Assembly: GCA_030704615.1 (NCBI GenBank)
Contig: CM060732.1
Coordinates: forward strand, 27,571,053 to 27,635,052
Direction: 5' to 3'
Length of the DNA: 64,000 nt
From: Takakia lepidozioides
Taxonomy: Eukaryota; Streptophyta; Takakiopsida; Takakiales; Takakiaceae
The notes below the pieces were generated by a model, which was not told the origin of the DNA, searched no databases, and saw nothing but the letters and a program-made list of their open reading frames with translations. Position 1 is the first letter of the stretch, and every line of letters begins with the position of its first letter. Shown in pieces: positions 53,205 through 64,000 of this stretch. A program made the position numbers and the translations under genes.

Positions 53205-54060
53205 TGGACCTACAACTAGTGTATCATGGGGGTGCTTCCTATTTGTATTCCTTCTTGCATTCATGTTAGCAAGTTACCTCACTGTGTATGTTTAAGTATC
53301 AGATTGCTTCTGCAATCTACAATATTCCATCTACTTAACCATTCATTCCACAGCTTCACTCTGGTCTCTCTACACAGTGTGAGTATGAAATCTGTATCAG
53401 ATTAATATCTATCAAGTATCAGGCTGAAGCCATGGTGTCTCTAATCTGCTCTACAGTGCATCTCTACAACTTCCATGAATCAAACATCATCTCGTCGTAT
53501 GTGTAATCTCCATCCCTGTGCTCCAAGATCGTGCTCTCCGCTTGATCTTCTCCCGTGATGTCCAAGACGTGATGCAAGAAGTGACCCCCTCCATGTCGCT
53601 ACTCTGCCTATTCTTCATGCAAGCTGTTCTAACCGCCTAACTAATTAATTGTCATCCAAAACAGAACACACGATCCCTCCGCAGATGTCGTTCCCGCACT
53701 GTCGTTCCCTGCCAATGATATCCGTTCTATGTGAATGCTGTGACGGGCTGTGCTAAGCTGTGTCAGGCTGTGACTGTGCTGAGCTGTGACTAGCTGTGTC
53801 GGGCTGTGATAGATTGTGATAGGCTTGAGGCCTTGTTAATCACAGAAAGCTCATTCTCTCGTACTATGATTGTTTGCTGCAATTCAAATATGTACTTGTC
53901 CTTCTGGGCATCGACCTGATGATACTGTTGAAATGTATCCTCATTGCGACAGATAATAGCCTTTATGTCAGCAATGAGTTTCCCCTGCTTCATTGACTCA
54001 TTCTCTGCCATTAAACATCCATCAGCTTGGTTCTTAATTTCTAGTGCAGTCAGCTCCAGA
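53205..54060 (-). mobile_element. Element A family fragment: coiled coil joined to LTR
   Basis: 53205-53822 is the LTR in reverse (matching element A positions ~906 down to ~120, minisatellite at 53740-53822). 53823-54060 encodes, on the minus strand, LIADIKAIICRNEDTFQQY and YIFELQQTIIVRENELSVIN, part of the coiled coil. The C-terminal accessory ORF, polypurine tract and LTR start that should lie between them are missing, a deletion of more than 1 kb. Confidence 0.78.
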
Positions 54061-54394
54061 TTAGTCGTTAGTGTGACATACTATATGTCGCGGCCCTTTG
54101 CCTTGAGGGCAGGGGGTCGGGACACATGAGGGGCTGCCCCTGTGGTGGGGGCAGCGGCAGCAATAGGTATGGGGGGCTGAAGCACCCTTGAGTGCCCAAG
54201 GCACTCAAGGAGGCGGAGGCGCTCACTAGGTGGAGCCCCGCACACCGGGTTGCGGTGGGGGTGGCTCCACAAGGGGTGGTGGTAGCTTAGCGGGACTTAG
54301 TGGGGGTGGCATAGGACTCACCATGGGGGCGGAGACCTCGTGGTGGGAGTCGTGGGGAGTCTTGGGACTCATCACGGTCCATAGGGGCCATGGT
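54061..54394. other. GC-rich segment, no gene
   Basis: G-rich on the plus strand with GGGGGTGG and GTGGTGGGAG runs and a palindrome CTTGAGTGCC...GGCACTCAAG at about 54187-54210. It is unlike the neighbouring fragments and has no recognised origin. Confidence 0.5.
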
Positions 54395-54602
54395 GAGTAC
54401 AAGAGAGTTTTTGTTCCTGAGGAGCAGCTGATGGCTACTTATTTACATGCCAAGACTCTAATTTTTCAGTCTTCTTTGCAGGGGGTGCAGGAGATGCCAG
54501 TGGTAGAAGGGCCAGTGGTACCAATACCACAGCAGGTGCCTGTGCAGGTAGCTGACCCTATTGCTACTACAGCCAAACCACAGCCAGAAGTATGGGGGGA
54601 TG
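54395..54602 (+). pseudogene. Plus-strand fragment of the accessory protein
   Basis: It encodes RVFVPEEQLMATYLHAKTL and GVQEMPVVEGPV, equivalent to 9783-9985 of element A. At the codon that is TAG in element A (9867) this copy reads CAG. It abuts an inverted LTR. Confidence 0.8.
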
Positions 54603-55592
54603 TTGTCGAACGGCTTTTACTCACCCATCCCTTCGCTATCCGAGGTGGAAACCCCAAGATAGAAGAGTTGGATATCTCTAAGCACTCAACCCGCTCAGTA
54701 CAATCAGTCATGACCTGCAGCTAGTGAATCATGGTTGTGCTTCCCATTTGTATTCCTTCTTGTCCTCATGTTATCAATTTACCTTATCTGATACTGAAGC
54801 ATCAGATTGCTTCAGTATCTTCTTAATTCCAATTAATCATGCATTCATTTCACAGCTTCACTCATGTCTCTCTACACAGTGTGCTTGTATCGAATAAGTA
54901 TCAGATTACGATTTATCAGGTACTAGGCCAATGTCAAAGTGACTCTAATCCGCCCTACAGTATCACTACAGCTCTGCATGAAATAAACCTACATCAAGTC
55001 ATCATCTCCTCTTCTGTGTAATCATCATCCCTGAGCACCAAGATCGTGCCCTCCGTCTGACCTTCTCCCCTGATGTATAAGAAGTGATCCAAGAAGTGAT
55101 CCCCCAGAAGTCCCCGCTCTTCGCTTTATCTACCTACAAGCTGTTCTAACCGCCTTGCTAACTAACCGTCACCCCTGAAGTAACATATTCCCTCTGCAGA
55201 TGTTGTTCCCACACAGTAGTTCCATGTCCATGTTAACCGTTCCCCCTGTACTGTGACAACTGTGCAAAACTGCGTTGGGCTGTGTGAAGCTGTGACGGGC
55301 AGTGACTGGCTGTGATTGGCTATGACGGACTGTGACGGAATGTGACAACTGTGACGGGCTGTGATGGCTATGCCGGGTTGTGACTGGCTGTGTCGGCTGT
55401 GTCGGGCTGTGTAAAGTTGTGGCGGGTTGTGTCAGCTGTGTCTGGCTGTGACGGGCTGTGTCAGGCTGTGTAACCCTCCCCTAAAGTCCGCTGCTGTCAC
55501 CCCTAAGGCTCCTGTTGGTCTCAGTCTATGTAAAAAATAAGGGTACCCCACAGAACCTGTAAAAGCGTTAAAGTCCCAAGCAGCCCTCTAAC
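54603..55592 (-). repeat. 3' LTR of a minus-strand element A family member
   Basis: The minus strand starts TGTTAGAGGGCTGC at 55592 and ends CCGTTCGACA at 54603, about 990 bp, with the minisatellite at 55255-55475. A purine-rich tract precedes it (55593-55615 on the minus strand). Confidence 0.85.
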
Positions 55593-55632
55593 ATTTACCC
55601 CTCCCCCTCTCAAAAAACCGTGTCCTCACGGT

Positions 55633-58600
55633 TTACTGTTTAGGATTAGCAAACCTTTGTGATCGAACACCCTTCTGACGGTGAGAGTCTTGTGAAGGAC
55701 TCCGTGTGCAAGCCCGAGTCTTGTCACTGGTTGACGGAGATGATTGAGCACTACCCGGAAATGTCTGACCTTCCTTTGGTTGATATCGAGGTAATCTCTT
55801 AGGCATATGAGACCCTCGTCGTTTCTTCTCTGCCATCTGAATTGCATAGTCCTCTGCCATGTCAAAAGAGTGCGCTGAAGAAACAGTAGTATCAGAATCC
55901 TCGTCACCCCTCAGGTGTTTTAACGGTCGAACTCTAACTGGAATCCTCTGGGGCATATAATGTGGTCCCACCATGTCTGGAAGTTTAAACTGTACAACTT
56001 GCTGTAAGCGCTTAATGGCAAAATTGGTGAACACTCTGAACTCCTTGTCCGTAAAGGTGAGTGGTGTGCCAATGACTTGGGAACAGTGCAAGTATATCCA
56101 TGCCTCATGTCCCTTAAAGAAAATATCATCAGGGCCGAATTTCTGTGTTGTCAAATTGTTCCAGGCCGAATGAAACCATGAATGAAGTTGGGAATCCTTT
56201 TGCATCATAACTTTTGCTTCATATAGGTACATAGGAGATGGCACTGAAGGTAAGACCCAATGATCCCCACTGGAATAACTCAGAAATCGTGATTGCATCT
56301 TCTGCTGCTCAATGAGATAACGTGCCAGAAAACAAGCAGCATAGTATAATCCATAACCCATGACAATACTTGCTACCTCCTTGGTCTTGGTATAAATGTA
56401 CCCATGTACAACTTGGAAGGCAATTAATTCCTTCAACATGGTACTTGCTTCATACCATTAGCTCGCAAAGTGATGATCCTCAATGGGTCGATTGTTCGGA
56501 AGAACCTTAGTCCTAGTTGCCACTGGCAGCCAAATGCGCATGATCTGGTAATAATGTGCCAACGACTGCGGAGGACTAAATTCCTTCCAAGCCAAATCCA
56601 ACACAATGGGAATTTGGTTGAAGGGCATAATCATAGCCCGACTGTACTCTCGTAGCAGGAGTCTTAGGTGGGTTAAAAGCAGCATCCCCCCATACCTCAG
56701 GCTGTGGTGTGGCTGTAGTAACAACAGGGTCCGCTACCTGCACAGTCACTTGTTGTGGTATTGGTAGGACTGGCCCTTCTACCACTGGCATCTCCTGCAC
56801 CCCTTGCGAAGAAGACTGAAAAATGAGAGTTTTGGCCTGTAAATAAGTAGCCATCAGCTGCTCCTCAGGTACAAAGACTCTCTTATCAATATTGGAAGTC
56901 AGGTCATCCACCTGAGTCTGCAGGCCTTCTACATCCTCTTGTAGCTCCGCTATCCTACTATAGACATTATCTATAGTAGTTGTGGCAATGTTCTGCACCT
57001 GCAGTCTGAGCTCATTCATCTCGCCCTGGGTGAGCTTCCGTGGTGCTTTGCCTTCCACTGGCCCTTGTGCTAACTAGACCTGCATAAGGTGGTTATCCAC
57101 CAAGTTATGTGTGGCACCCCTGAGAGTCTGCTCCTCTGTGAGCCTGTACACATTTATCTACTGCTGTAAAGCCTCCATGCGCTTTGCATGAGATTCAACC
57201 AAACTTGCATAGGCAGCAGCCAGATTATTGGCTTCCTTCCAAGCCTTGTTAGCCACAGAGAGTTCATTTCTATTTACCATGACCGTTTGCTGCAATTCCA
57301 GGATGTACCTCTCTTGGTCAGCTTCAACCTGTCTGTATTGCTTGAAAGTATTCTCATTACGACAGATTGTATTCTTCATATCAACAATGAGTTTCGTCTG
57401 CTCGACATTCTCTGCTTCTGCCGTCATACACCTCTCCCCTTGTCTGTTAACTTCTAATGCAGTTTGCTCAGAGTAGTTGTGAGTGTAGCACATTGATGGT
57501 CATCCTCTCATGTACTGCCTGCAACTTTGTATGTAGTGCATTCACTTCTTGCATCTTGCCCTCATGCTTCACCTGCATTTGGTATAACTGTTGTTTATGT
57601 GCTTCGTGCAACTAGTCCTGCGCGAGACCTGCTTCAATCAAATGTTCCTTGGCCAACTGCAAAACAGCTTTTGTATCCTCTAACTCTTGCTGTAACTTGA
57701 GATTGATCTCCTCATCGACCTTGTTTGCACACTCAGTGGCAAAGTCAAGCCTCAAACTCCTACTGAGTTCTCCTCAAAGCTGCCAATTGGGTAGATAGAA
57801 CATGGGATTTCACATAAGTGCCCAACAAATTAAGTGTCTGCTTATGGGAACTCATAAGCATGGCCTGCTGAGGGTTATCATGGGAGCTTGCTGCTGGTTC
57901 TCCCCTGATCCTCAATAGTGTGATGCCTCACAAACCATTCAAAGCCATTGCTTTCCCCAGTTTTCTTCCTGAACCACCCTATCCGCCACAGATGCTTGCA
58001 GTTTAGTTCTTGATCTTCTACCCCTGATACCTCCGTCACAGGTGTGGGTATTACATGCACAGCAGGGTTTCCCCTAGACAACCGCTGCTTGCACACCTCT
58101 GGAATCACTGTTTCCCTTACCAAGCCAGAATTTCATAGAGAAGGCCCTTCTCAATTTCGGCCACGGCCTGCTCTGTTGTAGTGGGAATGTCCAACTTTCT
58201 CCTTCCAGAGCAATTGGGGGTGATGCCACAGCACATACTAACTGTGGAAACCTCTAAAACAACAGAGTCAATTGGTTGTGGTGGCTTGTGGTATCGAAGT
58301 GACTTCCTCTTCCCTCTCTGAAGGCCCTGCTTCCAATAATAGCAGCTCTCTGTGCTGCTGTGCCCCACTGGCACAGAGCTTGGGAACATTATCGTGCGGT
58401 TTCCGTGAAGCCAGTGGATCCGCCACTACAGTCAGTCCCCGCCTCTGTCTCTTAGACTGGTGTTGCGATTGCCAGTCACCCTCACTGTGTGTGAAGGCTT
58501 GCTCTCATAATTGCAGTGGTTTCTGCCTCAAACACTCCCATTCTCCTTATGCTCCCGAGTATCAAGTATGCAAGAATCAAGAATTATTTGGCCATGACTG

Positions 58601-59440
58601 GACCGGACACAATGATCGGAGGAGACTTAGCAGCAGTGCCCTGTAACCTCTTCATTTGTCCACCAATCGTTGTACATTAACTCCGCCCAAGCACATTTTC
58701 TCTCCCCTCAAAGCTTTCAGGATCTCTCGTGAATGACCTGCTCAAATACTGTTGGTTCTATTTCGTGGCAAACAGAACATTCAAGATTTGGCCAACTTCC
58801 CCTAAGCCCTGGGTATCTCGGCTTTGGTACAAGCAAAACCTTGAGTTTTAAAGAAACTCCCTTCTTGGAACAAATTCCCTATCTGCAATCTTGCCCTGTG
58901 CTCATCCACATCCACATGTCCTGATGGCAAATCAAACAACTGCTGCAGGTACTGGGGAGTAATTTCTATATCTACTACCCTCACCTGAGTGACTCCTGTC
59001 CAAGGCTCAAAGTTCTGAAGAAATTGTATCATGAACTGCCGATGATGCAAGGACCAGTCCTTGCGTAGCAATCCCTCCACTCACAGCTCCTTCAGTAGCT
59101 GCACCGCTTGTGGTGTAGCAATCGTTTGCTTCTGTAAGATTGTGGTGTTCTTCACCCTGATATCCTCCATTCCTCTCACTTCTTCATTCTAGACAAACAG
59201 AAAGGTTTTGTGGCAACAATGAAGAAGAAACGTCTGCAGGGCACAAAGCATAAAAGTATGGTTGGCACAGAATGAAATGGGTAAGTGCTTGTAAGCCTGT
59301 GGGCTTGCAAGTATCGATTTAGAGAAAAGGTACTCTCCGTTCGTTCATCCTTGTGCGAGTGTGTAGTCTGTTATTTCCGCCATAGCTTCAAAGCTATAGC
59401 TTTGATTGTCTCTCCCGTCGAGACGCCCGTGAAGACCTCT
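55633..59440 (-). pseudogene. Accessory region of a minus-strand element A family member, 5'-truncated
   Basis: On the minus strand, from 59440 down to 55633, are homologues of the element A accessory region in the same order: the region equivalent to 7260-7480, the globular part (ITPQYLQQLFDLPSGHV at about 58950), a segment with KRQ-type basics, the coiled coil (57900-56870; YRQVEADQERYILELQQTV) and the C-terminal part (56724-55633; DLAWKEFSP, HWVLPSVPSPMYLYEAK). Stops and shifts occur, for example TAG for Trp at about 57076. No integrase, RT or gag remains: the element is cut at about 59440, where unrelated sequence starts. Conservation of order and core residues supports the accessory region as a genuine coding module of the family. 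Confidence 0.82.
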
Positions 59441-59756
59441 CAAATTGCTGGGTCATGTTCGACCACATCCGGCGAATTACCAACCACGATTGGGTGACAA
59501 ATGGGGGCACATGTATACGACCCACATTGCAGAAAGTTGATGACCATTGCTATCTGCGAAATGAAAGGAGAAGACAAAGATTCGGAGTTAAGTTTGAATA
59601 TGTGGCGTGGAATTAATGAGCACATGGCGAGAGCGAAGTTGCCCCCCCCGATATTTTAGGGGGCTTCATGGCTGACAATGCCCAGGCAAACTGGCTGCAG
59701 TTGGCGAGGGTATATGGGGACGACCCAAAGGACTCCAATAGAAGGTTAAAGAGAGA

Positions 59757-60818
59757 TTGTGCGGGTTCCACTTCATGCAGAGTTTGATGCAAAACACGAA
59801 AAGGTTCGTGGCGTCACGCCACCGGCAGGATCATATCAGTATGTGCCTTGCGTGGAAAAATGTGAATTCCATCGACGAGGCGGAGACCGAGTTTGCAACC
59901 ATACGCGCCTGGTGGGTCTTCTTCAAGGGCAGTGGATGTGAAAGATCAGCAGAACTGCAAACGTGGCTTGCATGGTGGCACTATAGATTCCGCCAGTTTG
60001 GAGAATACATGAGACAGGTAAACATTTCTGTACTTGACAATTGTTCTGTTTTGTGCTTGGACATTCTCCACAAATGAGTCGACCATTTTTAATTTCCTTC
60101 AACACGACATGAGCTTGGAGGGTGACACGGATATGCCGATGACGAACATGGCCGAATCGGTGCCCTCTTCGGCGTGCTCCTCTGCGAGCACATCTCGTTG
60201 ACATGTTGACAGCAACAACAGAAGATATTGTGAGGGCCATCATGCAACAATCTCGTTACTACCAGTTTCTGGGAGGAAAGCAATGGGGTATCGGACCAGA
60301 CAGGCAGGAGGTGCTGATGAGGCGGCGCATCGTTCGACCCGATCCCAAAAAATGGACTGCTGCATTGCTTGAAACAATAAGGTCAACGCCGTTACACAGT
60401 CGGGGGAACTGCCTGGAGGGCGATGTCCGCAGCCGGCCGGTTGAAGAGAAGAATTGAGGACATGCCCAGAAGGCGACGGGGATTCATGGAGATCAGATAT
60501 GAACATCCGCACTCAACCCTCGGGGACGCAACGATGTTGCGTCCCACGCCTACTCCCAGCAGGACTCGTTACCCCCTCTACTGCCAGCATCCATGGAATC
60601 GCTGCAAGACTCGGGACACCATGCCGATGATGAGCATGTTTGCTCCTATTTTCGTTACCATACAGCATTTCCAATCGTGGAGCAAGATGTGTCGGGCTCC
60701 CTCGCAGGGGAGAATTGCACGGACCCGTCCGACATTTCGTTGCAAATGTTGTGCTGTTCGTTGTCGACACCACCAGAGATGCAATGGGATGAATTCGGAG
60801 GAGCCGCAGGGCGGTGTG
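59757..60818 (+). pseudogene. Unrecognised gene interrupted by an LTR
   Basis: The family is not recognised. The block 59757-60017 encodes SIDEAETEFATIRAWWVFFK and LQTWLAWWHYRFRQFGEYM, ending ATGAGACAG|GTAAAC, a good splice donor. A second block at 60203-60457 encodes IVRAIMQQSRYYQFLGGKQW and RIVRPDPKKWTAALLETI. A third, 60593-60818, encodes a Cys-rich acidic segment. The element A LTR starts at 60819, so the gene's 3' part is missing here. Composition and the intron border suggest host DNA. Whether all three blocks belong to one gene is uncertain. Confidence 0.45.
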
Positions 60819-61798
60819 TGTTAGAGGACGTAGGGGACTTAGACACTTATACGGGATCTGTAGGGTACCCTTAATTTTGCACAGAATGAGACCAACAAGA
60901 GCCTTAGGGGTGGGACAGCAGGCACTGTAGAGGGGGGTTACACAGTCGTCACAGCAGACACAGCCAACACAGCCCGTCACAGTCGTCACAGCCCACACAG
61001 CCAACAAAGCCCGTCACAGTCGTCACAAACCACACAGCCAATCACAAGCCCGACCAGCCGACCACGCCAGTCACAGCCCGACACAGCCAAACCAGTCGCA
61101 CAGCAGTCACAGCCGTCACAGTTTCACACAGCCAGTCCAAAGCTTGACACCGCGTGGTCACGATCATAGGGAACGAAGAGTAGGACAGGAAACGACTGTG
61201 GGAACAACACCTGCGAAGGGAACATGTGTTAGTTCACAGACACGGTTAGTGAGGAGGGAAACGGTTGGAACCGCGGAAGGAGGAAGATAAAGGGGGAAAA
61301 ACGGGTGATTGAAGGACATTCATTCGGAGGAGGACTTCTAGTCAGGCTGGAGCGGAGATCGAAGCAGAGGATGGAGAGGCACGAGAAGGAGAAAAGAGGA
61401 TTAGTAGATGCTTGTATATGCAAAGCTAGTGTGTGTATGATATGAGGAGCAGATTAGAGACATAATGGCTTCGGCCTGATACTGATAAATCATACTCTGA
61501 TACTTATACGAGTACAATCACACTGTGTTGTGAGACGATCTGAGTGAAGCTGTGGATTGAATGGATGAGTGAAGGAAAATGATAGATTGATGAAGCAAAC
61601 TGATACTTAATTATCAATGGTAAGGTAGCTAAGATGAATGCGGAAAGGGAACAAAAATAGAAACACCCCCATGATACACTAGCTGTAGGTCATGACTGAT
61701 TGTTCTGCGCGGGCTGAGTACTTAGAGATTTCCAACTCTTCTATCTTGGAGTTCCGCCTCGGATAGCGAAGGGATGGGTGAGTAAAAGCCGCGCGACA
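60819..61798 (+). repeat. 5' LTR of the third element A copy
   Basis: It has TG...CA ends, about 980 bp, with the CACAG minisatellite at 60940-61150. It is more diverged than the two LTRs of element A are from each other, mostly by small indels. Confidence 0.87.
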
Positions 61799-62406
61799 TT
61801 TGGCGACCATACTGGGGAACTGGGACATGAACAACCAGATGTGACAGGCATCTGGTGGGATCATGGTGGTTGGACCATTAAAGATTTTGAAGTGAATCAA
61901 ATTCCCTGGTGGAACGAAGGACGAAAGATTGTCCAACAATTCTTTCAAGGTTCTTGGAATTGCAAGACGGTTGTAAAGAAAAATTCTTTAAACGAGTGCA
62001 TGATGCTGATCCAGAATGGGGTCTGGAGGAAAGGAGTGATAAAGATTTATCAGGTAGCCTGTAGAGGAAGAGCACGTTGGTTACCAACATTGGTTTATGT
62101 GATAGCATTGCTATCCATTAAACGAGTAGTAGAGTTTGAAGGCTGGGAAAGAAGAAAGGTGAATGTTTATACTCATATGCATGAAGAGCTTGTACTGTAA
62201 AGAATTGGATTCCAAAGGTATTTTGTGGATCAACTCACACCAAGAACAGCTTTTCAGACTGTTTGCCATATGGTTATATGGTAACGGAGACTTCAAGTAT
62301 AGCCAAGGGTTGCATTGAAGCTTGAAAGAAACCCAGGCATTACGAGAGATATTACAGAAGAGAGTTTTGGTTATTGCACATTAAAAAGAATGAAAGAACA
62401 TGGGAC

Positions 62407-64000
62407 ATGAGTGATGAAAGAGAAGCTAGACGACAGAGATATTCAGCAAAGAGAGAAAGCTATCTGAAAGCTAATTATCCATATCTTTGGGGAGAGAGGA
62501 ATAGACATAGGGGAATCATCTGGACCTCTCACACCATCAAGATCAAAGAGTGCATCACCTATACCGGAAGAACTAGAGTTGGATGCCACTCCTTCTGTTT
62601 CTTTGCAAGAAAGGGATAAGGGAATTGGTACAGAAAGAAGATCAATCACGAGGTGAAAGATTGAGGTACATCCTTGGATTAAAAGATTTGACAGAGAAAT
62701 CTTTGATAAGAGTTGGCATGGAAACACCAAAAGCAGGAACTCCAGTTTCTGAAAGCAGAATGTGAAGAAGGAGAAGAGGATGTGGCAGAGCCAACGGAGA
62801 GGTCAGACTCTCCAACACCATATACAGTTTGAGTTACATGAGTGAAGAAGAAAACCAAGGGCAGAAACTTGGAGGATGAAAACAGAGAGAAGAAATTGGA
62901 AGAGGAAGAAATGAAGAAGAAGTAGGACCCAACAGCTGAGGTTGAGACTACAACCAGGACATCCAACCCGTTGGACCTGGATCAATTGGAGCACTTGGAT
63001 CACAGGCCAACGAAGGTGTCGGCTCAGGGGGATCAGGCGGGCTGCCTGGATCTGGCTCTGGGGGGACAGGGAGTGTGGGAAGTAGTGCAACTGAAGCTGG
63101 GAATACTGTGAATATCGTGGGGCCAGAAGCAAGGAGTGCTCAAGGGCCACCACTTGGTGGAGATCACCACAAAAAAACAACAGGTCCAGAAGGACCAGCA
63201 CCAGAAGGGTGCCAGCACCTGTCAGTGGTAGAAGGTAGGGCCACAGATGGCGTTACAACCAACAGGGCAAAACCACCCTTTCCAATATATTCAGGGAAAA
63301 GGGGATCCCGATGTACACATTAGCCAATTGAGCACATGTGTATAGTGAACAATGAGAATGGCGATGATGATGCCAAGATGAGACTGTTTCCTTGTTCACT
63401 TATCAAGAAAGCAAGTGAATGGTATGCAAGATTCCTGATAATCATTTCCAACCTGGAATGGCATTGAATACAGCATTCGAAATAGGTTCAGGACAAGTAA
63501 ATGGAGGATGAGAGTGTATGGAAAAGTGACAACAGCTGACGCAGAAGACGACGACGCATGAAACTGTTGAAGAGTATATGGAAGAAGATGGAGATTGATG
63601 ATGTGACAAAGCTGGCTGTAGTAACGCGCCGGTTAACAAAACTTGGTTTGTGAGTGGACTCAAGACCAGAGTGCAAAAGACAAGTGGGGGTTAGGGTACC
63701 CCATAATTACAGTGGAGGAGGATTTGAAACTGCGAACGAATTGAGCAATGGGAATGGGACACATTGGAGGAAGGGTGTATGGTGTGCAAAGTGCCAGAAT
63801 GAAGGCCATACCACCACAGAATGCCACATGAAGGAGAAACACTGTACTATCTGTAAAATGGATAACCATTCTACTGAGAATGTTACTACAACAGAAGCAC
63901 GCTGCAAGAGAACCTAGGCAAGTAAGGGTGCATCAGGTGCAGCCCCAGCCAGAAAGAAACAATGATCAGGACCACTATGGTAGGTCTGGTGGTTATAACA
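62407..64000 (+). pseudogene. gag: gag of the third element A copy (multiple frameshifts)
   Basis: This is homologous to 1622-3360. Recognisable peptides are MSDEREARRQRYSAKRESYL at the start and CAKCQNEGHTTTEC plus CTICKMDNHSTEN near 63784-63880. The frame changes every 50-150 bp because of single-base indels. At about 63670 it has CAAAAG where element A has TAGAAG, indicating that the element A stop arose from a C. Confidence 0.8.

Larger units (their letters stand above)
60819..64000 (+). mobile_element. Third element A copy, 5' half, with many single-base indels
   Basis: The LTR spans 60819 (TGTTAGAGGACG) to 61798 (GCGCGACA), the primer site follows at 61801, then the upstream ORF region (to ~62390), the gag start at 62407 (MSDEREARRQRYSAKRESYL), the gag core and two zinc knuckles (CAKCQNEGHTTTEC at about 63784). 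The order matches 1-3360 of element A. The alignment is broken by dozens of one-base insertions and deletions, and 330 bp between the gag core and the zinc knuckles are shortened. The element runs off the window. Confidence 0.88.

Overview
The window looks like repeat-rich nuclear DNA of a land plant, probably a non-seed plant (moss-like, or another bryophyte, lycophyte or fern). The strongest clue is an intronless pentatricopeptide-repeat (PPR) gene of the DYW class at 21046-24576 on the minus strand, with near-identical repeats. DYW editing factors of this kind are typical of land plants. Host genes have GT-AG introns, and most of the rest is LTR retrotransposons, satellites and rearranged fragments. 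The species cannot be named from the sequence alone.

Layout. 1-12129: a Ty3/gypsy element of Athila/Tat type (element A) with both LTRs, an internally deleted pol, and a very large accessory region fused behind integrase. 12494-15193 (-): a second Ty3/gypsy pol (element B), 5'-truncated, with an extra degenerate RNase H-like block. 17175-18309: an unrecognised multi-exon gene or gene relic. 18440-19370 and 19371-19760: two adjacent satellites with periods of about 146 bp and exactly 120 bp. 21046-24576 (-): the PPR-DYW gene, whose 5' end is tandemly duplicated and which has a decayed inverted copy at 42.0-44.5 kb.

27479-39292 holds the most interesting object. It is a Ty3/gypsy element (element M) whose pol carries a C5-cytosine DNA methyltransferase between protease and reverse transcriptase, and which ends in a PHD-finger-like zinc module behind integrase. 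It lies antisense inside the gag gene of another retrotransposon, with a 4-bp target duplication. Its LTR pieces are circularly permuted, as if a two-LTR circle had been opened inside an LTR.

44916-46599: a divergent pair of paralogous unknown genes. 46855-47530: an array of GGCGCC-centred palindromes. 47671-49500 (-): a four-exon gene resembling an amino-methyltransferase (N4/N6 type), with a broken paralogue at 51135-52242 (+). A 500-N assembly gap lies at 49501-50000. 50150-59440: inverted and truncated fragments of the element A family. 59757-60818: an unrecognised gene interrupted by a new element A LTR. 60819-64000: a third element A copy whose many single-base indels suggest unpolished sequence.

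Two themes link the parts. First, a mobile element appears to combine a chromatin writer (cytosine methyltransferase) with a possible reader (PHD). Second, nonsense codons across the retroelements repeatedly look like CAG to TAG, as expected from deamination of methylated CHG sites. A roughly 10-bp CACAG-type minisatellite recurs in unrelated elements.
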